Under the pieces are notes generated by a model. It saw only the letters and a list, made by a program, of their open reading frames with translations. It did no database searches and was not told the origin of the DNA. A DNA stretch of 64,000 bases, taken from Actinernus sp. WN-2022 (Eukaryota > Cnidaria > Anthozoa > Actiniaria > Actinernidae). The DNA lies in NCBI GenBank assembly GCA_030867875.1, contig JAOWCC010000044.1:2760501-2824500 (forward strand), read 5' to 3'. A program made the position numbers and the translations under genes. Below, piece by piece: positions 10,181 through 21,792 of this stretch. How positions within the stretch are numbered: the first letter of the stretch is position 1; every line of letters begins with the position of its first letter.

Positions 10181-11470
10181 AATGTGCTCAACACGTTGAG
10201 ACTGATTTACAATATTGAAGGAAACAATACGTATAGGTACAGGCTATCTGAATAAGCTAATCGAGACAGATTGCCATTTTTGAGAAAATTAATAATAATA
10301 GAAAACTAGATACTGTTAGGCAGTCTAAACTGTTACACACGCACACATTATTGAATATAATAAATGAATGAACGAGACAACAAGGATATCGATTAAATAT
10401 ATATGTATAAAATTTTGGATTAATTATTATGCTACTTGATTGCTAGTTTACCATTAGATTGCTGGTCTATCTATCGCATGCACTTATCATTTTGTCAATG
10501 GTATCCAATCTCGATGCTGTCTCTTCATTATTATATAATATGCTAGGCCAGGTCGGATGGTTAAGTCGTTGCTTTAGGTTCTTCACGAGGTTTCTTTTAC
10601 AGGGCCAGAGAACAACCTCTGCCCGCCTCCATCTTGCAAAAAAATATTGTTGGCAGTTTTAAAATTGAAATAGTTGCAACCAATAACAACTGTACCCATG
10701 TGAAGTGTGTAGCACCAAAGCTAAACTCAAAGGAAAACATACATATATTGTTTAAAATTAGAATTACATGTACTATTACACTACATGTGTATACAGTACA
10801 TGCTAAACAATGTTTTTTTTTTCTTTAAATGAGGGCTTTGTTTTAAGTTTTAATGCTTTCAGTTATTATTGTATGATTGTGCATAGGTACATGTAGATGT
10901 AGTTTAAATATTCCAACAGTCTAACTTTAGTATATATTTATATAAATCAGTGAACTTGAGGTTGATATCACTGATGTTTCAAATGCATCTACTACACATA
11001 CCATGGTGCCATGTGCTACATCTGATGAGACAGTGACATGTTCTATGCTTAATGAAACAGTAATACTGAATTAGAAGGCACACCATCAGGACACTTGGCA
11101 GATCTAAGTGCACATAGCATTTCCAGTTCCACTGGTCAGCTCAATTATTGATTGAAGGTTTGTAACAAATTTCTAAAATCTACATGGTTATACAGGATTT
11201 ATCATGACCCCCTAAAAATGGCCATACTACATGTACATATACGTGTAAAACATATTTAGGAGATATTTAAAGTAAAATTTAAATTTTGCAGATTTCATGA
11301 AGTTATATGATAGTAATAGCTGTCATATTCAAAATCAATGTCGAACTTTATTGATTAAGAAAATGATGTTGTTTGAAGGGGTTAAAATTGAATGACGTAA
11401 TCTGATATTCCTTTTCAGTTACTCTATTGAATGAATACTATAGCTATGATGTATGTCTATAAATCCTTTT
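10181..11470. other. AT-rich stretch without a gene
   Basis: No family or motif is recognised on either strand. Small open frames here lack protein-like composition. Confidence 0.55.
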
Positions 11471-11474
11471 TTAG

Positions 11475-11882
11475 GCAAATGAAACAGGAAGCAATGAGAT
11501 GGAACTTGATGGGGCACAAAGGTGTTTTAGATACTTACAGCGTGCTACACTCAGAAACAGTCTTCATGTCAGACTGACATGAGTATGGCAAAGTGGATCA
11601 GGACCTGTCAACAAATCACACTTCAGTTTTATGATTTATGGCATGTTGCAAGGTCCATCACAAAAGAGTTCCTAAAAGCCAGCAAAGAAAAGGGATGTGA
11701 GGTAATAAAGCAATGGACGAAGGCTATCAAAATGCATCTGAGTAGGGACGACTAAACAATGATTTGAGAACATGATTCTTGCAAAGTGGAAATCCTACAT
11801 GCGCCATGTTTAAAACAAACACACAGGCCATAACAACGGCATATACAACAAGTGTGCTCGTTGGGAGGTTGAACAATGCTAG
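11475..11882 (+). pseudogene. fragment of an unclassified (Kolobok-like?) DDE transposase
   Basis: After an acceptor-like TTTTTTAG the translation reads ANETGSNEMELDGAQRCFRY. After a frameshift near 11580 it reads KWIRTCQQITLQFYDLWHVA, then EFLKASKEKGCEVIKQW, and in a third frame FENMILAKWKSYMRHV. I recognise this pattern (TGSxxME; HxxDxWHVA; CxxIxxWxxxxxxHL) from a large animal transposase family that also shows GDGRNDSPG near its first catalytic Asp. I tentatively link it to Kolobok. The expected TDRH block after the first segment is destroyed. A related N-terminal fragment lies at 26.4-27.0 kb. Confidence 0.6.
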
Positions 11883-11889
11883 AGGATTA

Positions 11890-12617
11890 AATTTGGTAGG
11901 TGATTTTTTTTTTTACATTGCTCTAGTGTAATCTAACATTTTAGATAACTCCCAGGAACAGTGTCCTCGTTGGTAGTAATTTCGCAACATTCAAAAGGAG
12001 GACCTGACATTATCTTTAAACCATATACAGGGTTGTCAGTAAGTTCTAAATAAGTGGCTAACACATGCCGAAGTAATTGGAACATTTAAAAGTTTATTGA
12101 GCCAAATTAGGCGGTGAAGTACATCCTGATAGTAGGCAGACAACCACTGCCTACCGGCTTCAATTGACCACCCTGCATATATACATGTATGTAGCTGTAA
12201 AGCTTGACATTGAAATAGAACTGATGATTTTTTCATCTCTAAGAAGGAATTATTATCTTGATTTTTAATAAATATATATAGTTTACGTCAAAGCCTGAAC
12301 AGAACCATTGTTTTAGAACCAATTAAGATTCAGTAAAATAACGTAGAATCATGGCCAACATGTTGGAGAAGATGCAAACGAACAAACAAGAAGCTGCACG
12401 CAGCTTGAACTCCGGCGTATATTTTTTAACGCAGCCGCTCTTATACACCTGCGTGTTTGGAACATTATGAACGCACAATCAGATGCGAAAGTACACACAC
12501 AGTCGATCTCATCTAAAATTTCACACCAGTGAACAAAATTAAGTAGAACACGAGTGACTTCAAGTAAGCTAGGGTACCCTAGGATAACATAGGTAGCTAA
12601 AAAATGTTCGGATTCAA
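11890..12617. other. no gene seen
   Basis: AT-rich DNA with a homopolymer T run near 11908. No supportable coding region is visible on either strand. Confidence 0.5.
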
Positions 12618-12734
12618 ATACTATGACGATCTGATCGAAGCCTCCATACAAATCAGAACACGAGTACATAACGCTTCATCATTGAAATAACAAACACAAT
12701 AATAAAATAACAATAATTGTTTATCGTCTTAGTT

Positions 12735-12970
12735 GTTTCGAGTTACCTGTGTTATCAGTATATCAGTGCGGGACCCTCTCGTATTTTTGGGCTACCTGTC
12801 TTATCCTATGGTACCCTGGGAAAGATATTTTGGGTTACCTGTGTTATCAGTGCGGTTCTTCTATTTATTTTCGGGTAACTTGTGTTATCCTAGCTTGGCT
12901 TAGTTGTATCGGGTTACCTGTGTTTTCAGTAAGGTAACCTTTGTTTGTATTTCGAGCTATCTGTGTTCAC
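12735..12970. repeat. degenerate minisatellite around GGGTTACCTGTGTTATC
   Basis: Five or more imperfect copies spaced about 40-60 bp contain the core TCGGGTTACCTGTGTTATCAG (shortened here: GGTTACCTGTGTTATC), for example near 12740, 12832 and 12910. Further copies occur near 15000. The repeat contains no coding signal. Confidence 0.55.
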
Positions 12971-13149
12971 ATCGCTATTAGTATGCACACAGCCAGATCA
13001 CTGTTAGTACACACGCAAAATCATAGTAATAAAAAAACATGTAATTCCTAATGAGGAAGCTCTTCTAAGCCGACTTCTCAAACTCAGACTGTTAGATGAA
13101 ATCACTTTAGCTTATCAACACAAACAGTTTCGAATTCAATGTCAGTTAG

Positions 13150-14652
13150 TTAAGGTTACCGGATACCTTCAAAACGAAAAAGATGGGGAAAAAATGTTTT
13201 CACACAGAAATGTAGTTTTAGTAGTAGTGTCTCATATTCCAAAAACTCCGTTAAAAAAAATTAATATTGACGGAGAAATACCAAAAGGAAGTTTTTAACC
13301 GGAAGTAAAAGGTTATTTTTGATTGACAGCAGATCAATAAACACATGACAAGTGCTCACTCGCCCGTAACGACGGTGTGGGAAATCGGCACATATTAAAT
13401 TCAGTTTACGTTTATTGAGAAACGTTTTTCCACACACGATTCCACAATTCCATCGGATGTTGGCCTTATATCTTACAAAAAGCAAGCAGGATGCCCTAAC
13501 CCTAAGCTTGAAAAACAAAGAAAAAAGAAAAGCAAAACGAGGCCAAACAATACAATTACAAAGCGAAATAGGAGTCCTCGCAAAACCCGACAAGCGTTCG
13601 TATTTTCACTTTCAGACAGAGTGCCGAGTGGTCCACATCTGAACATAAAGTAGAATTGATAAGAGCCAGCCGAGAGAATATTTGTTTCCAAGAAAGCTTA
13701 GATGGAAACGTAGTCTGGCGGTGACCCTGAATCGGTTGAACCACGATCTCGCTATTGCCGTGCTGTTTCAGACGCCTGCAAATCGCTGTCTCCTCTACTA
13801 ACTATGCTGGCATTCAAGGCGTGATCTCTATAGGTCTTCACCTTGGCTTTGCCCCTCGAGGTCTTTTTGTCTTTCCCATTTTTCTAGCCTGGGAAACCAG
13901 CTGACTCTTACCGCTACCATTTTTCAAGTCACACAAAAGAAAAAAAACATTTTCTCGATGCGGCGCGTTGCTTTGATCGGAAATCAACATTGGCGGGAAA
14001 TCTTGACAGATAGTTGAAATGTGATGAGAAATGATTGGCCAAGAGCTTGCTAATTGTTGGAGAGGCGGGGCTTCAGATTCACGCACGACAGACGGCTAGA
14101 TTTTTTGAAGTGCTATTTTCTCGCTTTCGATTTTCAATCAAAATAGAGTTTTAAAAAAGCTCCCACTCAAGAGGAATTTATTCCATTTGTGCGAAATTTT
14201 CACAAAAGGTCAATTGATATCTCAGCTGCAAAACCGTGTCGGGGCATTGGGAAATTCTAAAATGAGAGCTCTTGACGACGTATCCCGCATATCTACTCGG
14301 ATTATTTTTCGACTTTTCACGGAAAGCATGATAACTTTTTAACTAAATCGAATTTTGAAATTCCCCGACACGGGTTTTGTAATACGATTCCTCTAAAATA
14401 CGACAAAGCAAACAGATATTTAAACTTTAAAATATTTTCGGAGTCCGAACTTCTGAAAGCCATCTCACTAGATCGGAGAAACGGGATGGCGGAAAATTCG
14501 AGATTTTCAAAGAACTCAAAACTTTGTATGTATTCTTGTAGCCAATTTTATAAGCTTTAAAATGATACATGAATGATTTATCTACGATGTTTTCTCGAGG
14601 CGCTACATAATTTAGACTGGAAACGCACCCTGAAGGTATCCGGTAACCTTAA
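13150..14652. mobile_element. TTAA-flanked non-autonomous DNA transposon (1495 bp)
   Basis: TTAA at 13150-13153 and 14649-14652 flanks 18-bp perfect terminal inverted repeats GGTTACCGGATACCTTCA (13154-13171; complement 14631-14648). The interior encodes no transposase. It does contain a second inverted pair, AAAACCGTGTCGGGG near 14233 and its complement near 14358. TTAA target use is shared by piggyBac and Kolobok. The tip does not match the piggyBac copy in this window, so it belongs to another family. Confidence 0.8.
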
Positions 14653-15178
14653 TTGACCTTTAACATAATTTCTCCAGGTACTATAAATCACAGAATCTTA
14701 AAATCTAGCAATAATTAGAACAAAAAAAGACATTAATAGACAGATTGAGAGGAATTGAAATCAAAAAGATTTTGAGTGTCGTCACTGTACGAACGTTATG
14801 CCTTTAAAGATTCATGTATTGTTGTGATACGCATGTATCACAACAAGTCGACCAACACGTCTCCGACCCACGTGGTTAGCAGTACTATGATGATCTGATC
14901 TACAACCCCCCACGAGCGAACACGAGTGCACAGCGGTTCTTAATCTAATTAACAAAAATAATAATATTTAAAAAATAATTGTTTTATCGTCTTGGCAGTT
15001 TCGGGTTACCTGCTCCCTCTATGTATTTTAGGTCTACCTGTGTTGCAGTTGACCTTTAAAATAATTTATTATAAGGTACGCGTACTCTAAATCACAGAGA
15101 TGTTAAAATAAAGCAATAATTAGTAGAAAACGTACATTAACAGACAAACTGAGAGGAATTCAAATCAAAGAGAGTTTA
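14653..15178. repeat. imperfect tandem duplication, about 400-bp period
   Basis: The block TTGACCTTTAA...AAATCACAG...GACAGATTGAGAGGAATTGA at 14653-14770 recurs at 15050-15170. Upstream text around 12618-12760 (ACTATGACGATCTGATC; TTTATCGTCTT; GGTTACCTG) recurs at 14883-15012. The TTAA element at 13154-14648 sits inside the first unit, so the duplication can be ordered relative to the insertion. Confidence 0.55.
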
Positions 15179-17160
15179 CTTATACGTATAACTGAATTTT
15201 TCGTTTGGATCTTTTGGTAGTTAACAGCAAAGGAACGGCAGATCCCAGCTTTGTGCACATACGCATTGAATCGGAATGAAACTCGAAGCCTTTACCTCGA
15301 ACTAGGCCTGCAAAAACAGCAGGCGGCTGTTTTCGCAGGCTAACACAAAAGAAGCAATAAAATAATGGCCACGTGAAATTCGCTTCGCTCACAAGACCAA
15401 CTTTCTGGGGTCTCTTCTCAAAGTGCCTGTTCTGCAGGCTACTTTGTGTGCTGTTTCCTTTCATTCCCCATGAATAATAAACTCATGAAGTAAGCCCGTA
15501 GCTTTCAATAAATTTGCCAGTTTGTCTGAATGAAACAGCTAGATCGTTTCCAATTTCTCTCACAAGTCACGGCAAAAGACTTTCTCAAGCTACAAAACTC
15601 GAATTTTGAACGTTTCCACAGTAATGTAACGTCTCAGATATTATATTCCCTACTTCAGCTAGCGCTGTGCATTTCAAGTACTTTTTCCTCTCTCTGTGAC
15701 GGCTTCATGCTTCTTGTTCGTGTAGGTTCCCGACTGAGCCGTATGGCGATCGATCGATTACACGTAATAAACTCAGTTCAATCCCTTTCTTTTTTCAGAC
15801 ACGTCTTGGCCCGTAAATACTTCCGAGTCAACAGTTCCACGACAAAAGACACAAAACGTGGCAGAGTCCGCTGCAAGTGGACAATCTTTAGAGAATTATG
15901 TGTGCCGAAAAATAAACTAAAATTAGTTAAAATATCAACTGAGTTGCCTTTTTTCACACCAGGATCAAAGTATGGTAACGTATTACATCTAACTATATAT
16001 ACACAAATATAAAAATTAACTGGAACAAGATATCACAGCGGCATGGAACGCAACGTTGTATTAAATATTTTATGCAGAGCCCAAAATAAACCAATTGTTA
16101 TCAGTTGACTGATCACCTTTCGTCTAATTGCTTGACCTGTTATCTGCCCATCCGCCTAGAACATCTGATCCCGGATTGTATTTCGATAGCTTTGTTTTCA
16201 GTTCATAGTTGTTTTATCAATGACTCATACGGTCGTAGACTTGAAGGCGCCGTAGTTTCGCCCGAATCAACAATACTTCCTCCATAAATAATTCGGTTAG
16301 AGAGAAGAAAGAAGCACATTGAGTACTTCATGACGTCACGGTAGCCTTAAACACTCTAAAGCTCTCTTCCGAGCATTTATCTTTCAACTAATGCGCATGC
16401 CTCCTGGTTTATCGCTCGATCACAGCGTCTCCGCACATTGTTAGTGGCAAAGGTCTGAACTGATCAACTTCTGTCGTTGACTGAACAAAAATAATAATAA
16501 TAAAGACACAGACTGCATTTTAAGACTCTGGCCGCTGCCTAGCAGCGCCGGAGTAAAAACAAAAACCAAAGAAAATCGATGGAATGTTTTTTTTACGATT
16601 CAAAACCAAGCACAGAATTTGTCAAAGTATCAGGTTACATTTTGGTTGCCTTAAAAGAAGAAAAGTGACAACGTCCTCTGAGTTTTCCTAGGGCATGGGA
16701 GACTAGATAAAACTGAGAATCATTACTGGGAAAGTGATCAAAGGTAAGTGTTTTATTAGTAATTCGTTGCTTCACATGAATCGCATCCAAAATCTAGCGA
16801 ATTTTAGTCGCCAGACCGCCATTGTTTTTAAGTTCCTGAAACGGTTGGCAGTAGAAAGGTTTTCAGTGAGTACATTTTTATTTCATTTATAGACATGTTT
16901 GTTACATATATATATAGACGTGTAGCTACATATATTACAAGTTCAGCAAATTAAGTGAGTCACGCGTAAAACATGATGTCACATGAAAGAACAAAAATTA
17001 AGCTTCAATACAGTGGATTTACACTCGCATTTGCTTTCGTTTTGAATACGCTATCAAAATCGTATATGTAGTAGTAATGTACAGTAAGGTTTCAAAATTG
17101 CATTTTGGTAGATTTTATATTTTAATTTATAAGGATCGGAAATAAAGTTTGTCATACTGA
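15179..17160. other. no supportable gene
   Basis: The stretch contains open frames up to 160 codons (plus strand from 15530) but with Ser/Leu/Phe-rich, motif-free composition. A small inverted repeat (GCCTGCAAAAACAGCAGGCGG against AGCCTGCGAAAACAGCC, about 15307-15341) looks like a MITE tip or hairpin. Confidence 0.5.
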
Positions 17161-17183
17161 TGTGCAGGGGAGCTGGGGAGCTA

Positions 17184-17494
17184 ATGTGCAGGGGAGCTGG
17201 GTGGCACAGCGTGTTAGCGCTCGCCTCTCAACACTGTGGCCCGGGTTCGATTTCCGGATGCGGCGCCACATGTAAGTTGAGTTTGTGGTTGTTTCTCTTC
17301 CATGCTCCGAGGGTTTTCTCCGGGTTCTCCGGTTTCCTCCCTCCGTAAAAATCAACTGGTGAGTCGAGAGTAGTATGTACAGAATATATGAATGTAGTGG
17401 GGAGTGTGTGTGGAGTAAAAGCAGGCCCCCACCAGCTGTAAGCTGTAAACACTAGCCTGCTATAACAAATAAAACATTGATTGATTGATTGAAT
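17184..17494 (+). mobile_element. tRNA-derived SINE with TTGA tail
   Basis: The head GGGGAGCTGGGTGGCACAGC resembles the 5' part of a tRNA. It contains an A-box-like TGGCACAGCGTG (17202-17213) and a good B box GGGTTCGATTTCC (17243-17255), the two internal RNA polymerase III promoter elements. A non-tRNA body of about 220 bp follows, ending in ATTGATTGATTGATTGA (17476-17492). A 17-bp direct copy of the 5' tip (TGTGCAGGGGAGCTGGG) stands 24 bp upstream at 17161. The tRNA fold is not complete enough for a functional tRNA gene. Confidence 0.75.
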
Positions 17495-17499
17495 ATCAC

Positions 17500-18730
17500 T
17501 ATTGAAACGAAAGAGCCCACTCCCTTGTTTCTTGGTTCCTTTTAAGGTTGCGAGTGGGTTTGACTGGAATTGTCTATCTGATCGTGGGATTCACAATTAA
17601 ATAATGCTCCTCCAGCACTTGTTTTAGAAATGCAGTGTCTGGTTTTACCATGCAGTACGGAGGCCAACTGGATAAATTTGTGGTGGACTGGACTCTCCAC
17701 CCTGTTCATCAAAAGTGGGAACTGCCATGTCTTTACGAAGTCATCCTCTATTCATAACAATTTTAAAACAAATTTAATCAGATGTGAACTTGTTGTGAAA
17801 CAAAGAAAATTATGATTAAGACATTTGATTTAGGAAGAAATTCTTAAAATAATTAATATTAATTTTGCAGTGGATTATGTAAAAGACTTAGATAAGGGTA
17901 AAAAAATCAAATATATTCTACAGCATAAAAGTGAAAGTTATTTGGCTCGCTATTTCCTGGGTACGGGGGTGCGGGGCTTTCCACTGACTAGTGCATTAAG
18001 ACTCTGAGTTTAAAGTTTAGAATTGATGACTTATGTCATTGGCTTCAAAAGGGGCGGTGAATAGCACGGCATTAAATTCACAATCAAACCATAGCACATC
18101 CGCCAGATATTAATATACAATTATTTCTGTTCTCGGGAAAAGTGCACCAATCCATGAGCATTGACTCAAGCAATTAGTCAGACTCGACTGTCAATAAAAC
18201 TGAGATACATGTAGTTGAATTTTGTTATTATTAATTTTTTTAATTATATGATATTCCTTCTCAATTAATTGACGACAGACACATACATGTCAGAAGCAGT
18301 CTCGACTGTTATCCGTACACAATGTATTGTAATTATCATGCTGCATCAATCTACACACTATTACTGTATATAACATGAGATTGCAATCACACACTGTGTT
18401 AATGTACTCTGCTGAAACATATTCCCCAAAGTACTGACTTCAGGGAGGTGAAAGTCTAAAACCGTCCACAAATCTGTAAAATGTTCAGCAGAACTGATAT
18501 AAAATAAAGTTAATGGTGGAAAGAAACATCTATACCTGTTGCTAGTCAGGACCACGAATAGCAAATTACAACTGACATGTCCTAATATACTCAAGTTCCC
18601 GCCAAAACTCTGCTGTCCATATCTGGGATATATCCACGGGGATACCAAGTCTTTCAGATAACAAACTCATTTCACTTTCCCTTTCATCCAAAGAGAAATG
18701 TCATTAATTATATTATGGTAACTAATTGTA
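17500..18730. other. no gene seen
   Basis: A minus-strand 95-codon frame at 18648-18361 lacks recognisable features. An alternative minus-strand reading near 18640 (ERLGIPVDISQIWTAEFW) is protein-like but too short to assign. Confidence 0.45.
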
Positions 18731-18732
18731 CA

Positions 18733-18837
18733 TTAGAGAGACACGGGCAAGCCAGCTGGGGAGAAGACATACTGCTGTAGCTGATTTAGCAATCCAGAGT
18801 CTGCCAGCATTCCAGCATTATGCTTCTTGCCCTCTAC
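18733..18837 (-). pseudogene. PIF/Harbinger transposase fragment
   Basis: The minus strand reads VEGKKHNAGMLADSGLLNQL followed by QQYVFSPAGLPV, closely similar to the exon-2 start of the Harbinger transposase at 7.0 kb (EGRKHDAGMLADSGLLRDL). This is the block just before the second catalytic Asp, and the fragment ends before LYGDPAYP. No flanking exons are detectable, so this is an isolated relic of a second, different Harbinger copy. Confidence 0.65.
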
Positions 18838-18839
18838 AA

Positions 18840-19255
18840 ATTAAAATGGAATGCAATTTTTTCAGAACTTAGACGTTTTACCCGAATGAACGTGTGATCC
18901 CGTATCATCAAGGGATTATTTACGGCGGTTAGGAGTTGAAATGGATGGAGTTTGAGAAAGAAAATGTAGTTGTGTGCGCTTGATAATACAGAAATGGATT
19001 AACAGTGGCATTCTATGGAAGGAACAACTTTTGGGCCAGGAATTTGTTGAGGTTTTGTGATCTCTGAATAATTTTGAAGTGTGATTTATCGCTCCAGATG
19101 GCGAGCGTCCCGGCTGAAATCAGTTTTAATTCACCCAACAGGGAAAGAAACATGACACAAGACATCACAGTATTCGTTACATTCCCATACAACCCTTATA
19201 TCTTGTAATATGAGCTTCCCATACAAACCCTTATCAGTTCTGTTTGGAATATTTC
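18840..19255. other. no gene seen
   Basis: Two partial copies of CTTCCCATACAAACCCTTAT occur near 19182 and 19217. The region may be the degraded 5' part of the retrotransposon that follows, but no Gag motif is visible. Confidence 0.4.
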
Positions 19256-19263
19256 GCTACATG

Positions 19264-19558
19264 AGCTTGGAGCGCCTGTGGTACATCAAAATCGATGACG
19301 TGGTAAATATGCTGGCAAAATTCATTAGAGTTTGTTTTTTGGCCAAATTGTATATCGAATGTGCATAAAAGAATATCCCAGTTCATCCTTCGGAATGTCA
19401 GCTATTAGGCATAATATGGTGAGGAAAATATTATGTGGACCTTGTGTTACCATTTGGTTTGCGCTCAGCACCATGTATCTTTAATTCAGTAGCTAAACGT
19501 ACTGCAATGGATTCTTAAAAATAACGGGGATCTACTGCATTATTTCGATGACTTCGTT
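19264..19558 (+). pseudogene. Ngaro-like reverse transcriptase, part 1 (palm with YFDDF)
   Basis: The translation shows SLERLWYIKIDDVVNML, KNIPVHPSECQLLGIIW, KYYVDLVLPFGLRSAP and, after a frameshift near 19510, LLHYFDDFVL. LPFGLRSAP and Y-x-DD (19541-19552) are RT palm motifs; the two Asp are the catalytic metal ligands. Two in-frame stops occur before the frameshift (in A*KNIP and W*GK). The piece ends where a TTAA element entered within FVLTG. Confidence 0.8.
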
Positions 19559-19778
19559 TTAAGGTGCATATGAAGCGAAAATTAAGTTGAGCTAATTTTA
19601 AAATGCTTTCGAAATGAGGAATACTGACATTTTCCGTTTGTCAATATCTCATCTCGTTTCAGAGATATTCAAGTTTTCGTAATATGCAAATGAGATGACC
19701 TATGACGTCATATTGTTTGCACAGCCTTGGAAACAAATCACAAATGAAGAATATCTCTCCAAATATTGGATAAAAACT

Positions 19779-19779
<1 letters not shown>

Positions 19780-19809
<30 letters not shown>

Positions 19810-20531
19810 CGTATTAGGAGCATCATACATAAGTCTCGATGCTCTTACAATAGTAGAATAACTATTTCTACAAAAGACTAATTAATCTAATTACAATATA
19901 TATAAAAACTAACTACTACTGAAAATAAAGGTCTTAAGTAATAATTTAAAACGTATTAGGAGCATATATATAAGTCTCGATGCCCTTACAATAGTAAAAT
20001 AACTATTTCTACAAAAGACTAATTACCCTAATTAAATATATATATAAACTATAAAAAACTAACTACTACTGAAAAGAAAGGTCTTAAGTGATGATTTAAA
20101 ATGGCTTAAAGAGTCTGTGCATCTTAGATGTACTGGCAGCGAATTCCATAATCTTGCCGCAGCAACTGAAAACGATCTGTCACCGTATGTCTTAGTGTTC
20201 GATCTAGGGACTGATAATAAATTAAGTGTAGAGGACCTAAGAGAACGGGCAGGTTTGTAAAGGTTCAAGAGTTCGTTAATGTAGACTGGCGCTTGGCCAT
20301 GAAGAGCCTTAAACGTAATTAAAAGTAGCTTAAAAGTAATTCTGTCTCTGACCGGTAACCAATGGAGTTTGCGCAGTACAGGGGAGATGTGATCAGATTT
20401 CTTCACCCTGGTAACAAGTCTGGCAGCCGTGTTTTGAACACGCTGGAGCTTGTCAAGTTCCGTTGCTGGTAAACCAAACAATATACTGTTGCATGAGTCA
20501 AGTTTTGACGTAATGAATACATGGACCAACC
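19780..20531 (-). pseudogene. CR1/L2-type non-LTR retrotransposon, 5'-truncated 3' end
   Basis: The minus strand encodes the C-terminal part of a non-LTR reverse transcriptase: VHVFITSKLDSCNSILFGLP, LDKLQRVQNTAARLVTR, HISPVLRKLHWLPVRDR, LITFKALHGQAPVYI, YGDRSFSVAAARLWNSLP, to a stop at 20059. The 3' end is an (ATT)n microsatellite (19780-19809 on the plus strand), as CR1/L2 clades have instead of poly(A). The 5' truncation at about 20531 is typical of incomplete target-primed reverse transcription. The insertion lies inside the left arm of the TTAA element. Confidence 0.88.
19810..20101. repeat. tandem duplication of the CR1/L2 3' end (about 142 and 150 bp)
   Basis: Copy one (19810-19951) and copy two (19952-20101) both begin CGTATTAGGAGCAT and end GTCTTAAGT...AATTTAAAA. 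Only the copy joined to the coding end contains the stop-codon region, so the outer copy is a duplicated 3' UTR next to the microsatellite tail. Confidence 0.75.
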
Positions 20532-21095
20532 TTTGCACATATGTGGTACTATGGAAAATACACATCATTGTGCAAATTATGATGTTGCCATGGAAACACA
20601 CTGGCCCCAGGCTTCCACTACAAATAACACAAACGTCCCTAATTTCTCCTTTGTCAAACACTTTTTTTTTTTTGGTGATCCAAAATAAGATTTGGAACAA
20701 TGTAGGCATTGTATGTGAGTAGTTTAATCAACTTATTTTTTGCAAGAAAATAAATTGGAATTTTATGTTCAAGATGAAAGGTGCGTGGGACCATGAGTGT
20801 TTCCATGGCAACACCATAATTGACACAATGATGTGTACTTTCCATAGTGTCATACATGTGCAAAGTTTCAGTAATTTTTATTCAATATTTGCAGAGATAT
20901 TCTTCATTTTGTGATTTGTCTCCAGGCTGTGCAAACAATATGACCGCGTCACAGGTAATCTCATTTGGATATTACAAAAACCTGAATATCTCTGAAACGA
21001 GAGGAGATGTTGACAAACGGAAAATGTTATTATTCCTCATTTCGAAAGCATTTTAACAGTATATGAACTTAATTTTCGCTTCACATGCACTTTAA

Positions 21096-21172
21096 CAGGA
21101 CCAGCTGACTCATCTGTTTGTGCTCGTAACCTTGACGTAGCAATGGGAGTAGTCACGGAACTGGGTCTTCCA
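21096..21172 (+). pseudogene. Ngaro-like reverse transcriptase, part 2
   Basis: This short block joins in frame with YFDDFVL of part 1 across one TTAA: TGPADSSVCARNLDVAMG then VVTELGLP. It is the RT region just after the catalytic Asp pair. It ends at the 9-bp site GGTCTTCCA (21164-21172), duplicated on insertion of the Mutator-like element, and continues at 22658 (LHPQKCIGPATCM). Confidence 0.78.
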
Positions 21173-21792
21173 TAGCCTGATTTTCAGACGGTACGAGGTC
21201 GTCCGCTCACTTCCTCTTCCTCCCCCTCCCCGTCTGATGGACTTCATAGACTTTCGTGTTCCTGACGTCATCAACCTTTGTTTTTACAATAAGCCAATAC
21301 GTGTAGAACAGTCGTGCAGTGGCGGCTTTTACTAGTTGGATCTATCAGCTTTTCATGCACTGAAAATAAATTTCTACAGCTTCAAACTTCTGTCGATTTC
21401 TCAGAATGGTATCCTGTTTGAGCTGCTGTGGTTCTTTGGAGAGCAGGAACTTTTTAAACGGAAGTTTGCGTGCAGTATTTGCAGGACAGTGTATGACAAT
21501 GCATACAAGATATATCTGCCTCGATTCCATGCCGTAAAGTTTGTTACTCATAACTTAGAACTTTTACGCTTTTACTTTTATTTTTAAAACGTTTTGAAGC
21601 TTGATATGTATCCCGATTAGTTACACAAGACCCTAAAGTTGTCCTAGTGTAGGATTTTTGGTATCAGAGGTTGTTTTAAACGGACTTCTTGTGCAAAGTT
21701 TAGATGCCATTGCCATACGTGAACTTACGGAAGTGTGTTCATAATTCTGAAATATTCACCCAAGTGCCATGAAACTTTTTTCCATAACATAC

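Larger units (their letters stand above)
19559..21095. mobile_element. TTAA element with long inverted arms
   Basis: TTAA at 19559-19562 and 21092-21095 flanks the element. The arms run inward from 19563 and from 21091 and match over more than 200 bp with small differences (shared AAATGCTTTCGAAATGAGGA, CATTTTCCGTTTGTCAA, GATATTCA). The left arm is interrupted near 19780 by a CR1/L2 fragment and resumes near 20531 (TTTGCACATATGTGG, ACACATCATTGTG, GTTGCCATGGAAACAC), matching the right arm at 20790-20870. No transposase lies in the loop, so this is a foldback-type non-autonomous element. Confidence 0.8.

Noticed and set aside
12735..12970. CRISPR-like array
   Set aside because: Units are degenerate and unevenly spaced, there are no unique spacers or cas genes, and the DNA is eukaryotic.
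15530..16012. 160-codon plus-strand ORF as a gene
   Set aside because: Composition is Ser/Leu/Phe-rich with no motif, and no splice or family evidence supports it.
17184..17260. functional tRNA gene
   Set aside because: A and B boxes are present, but no complete cloverleaf is seen and the sequence continues into a SINE body with a TTGA tail.
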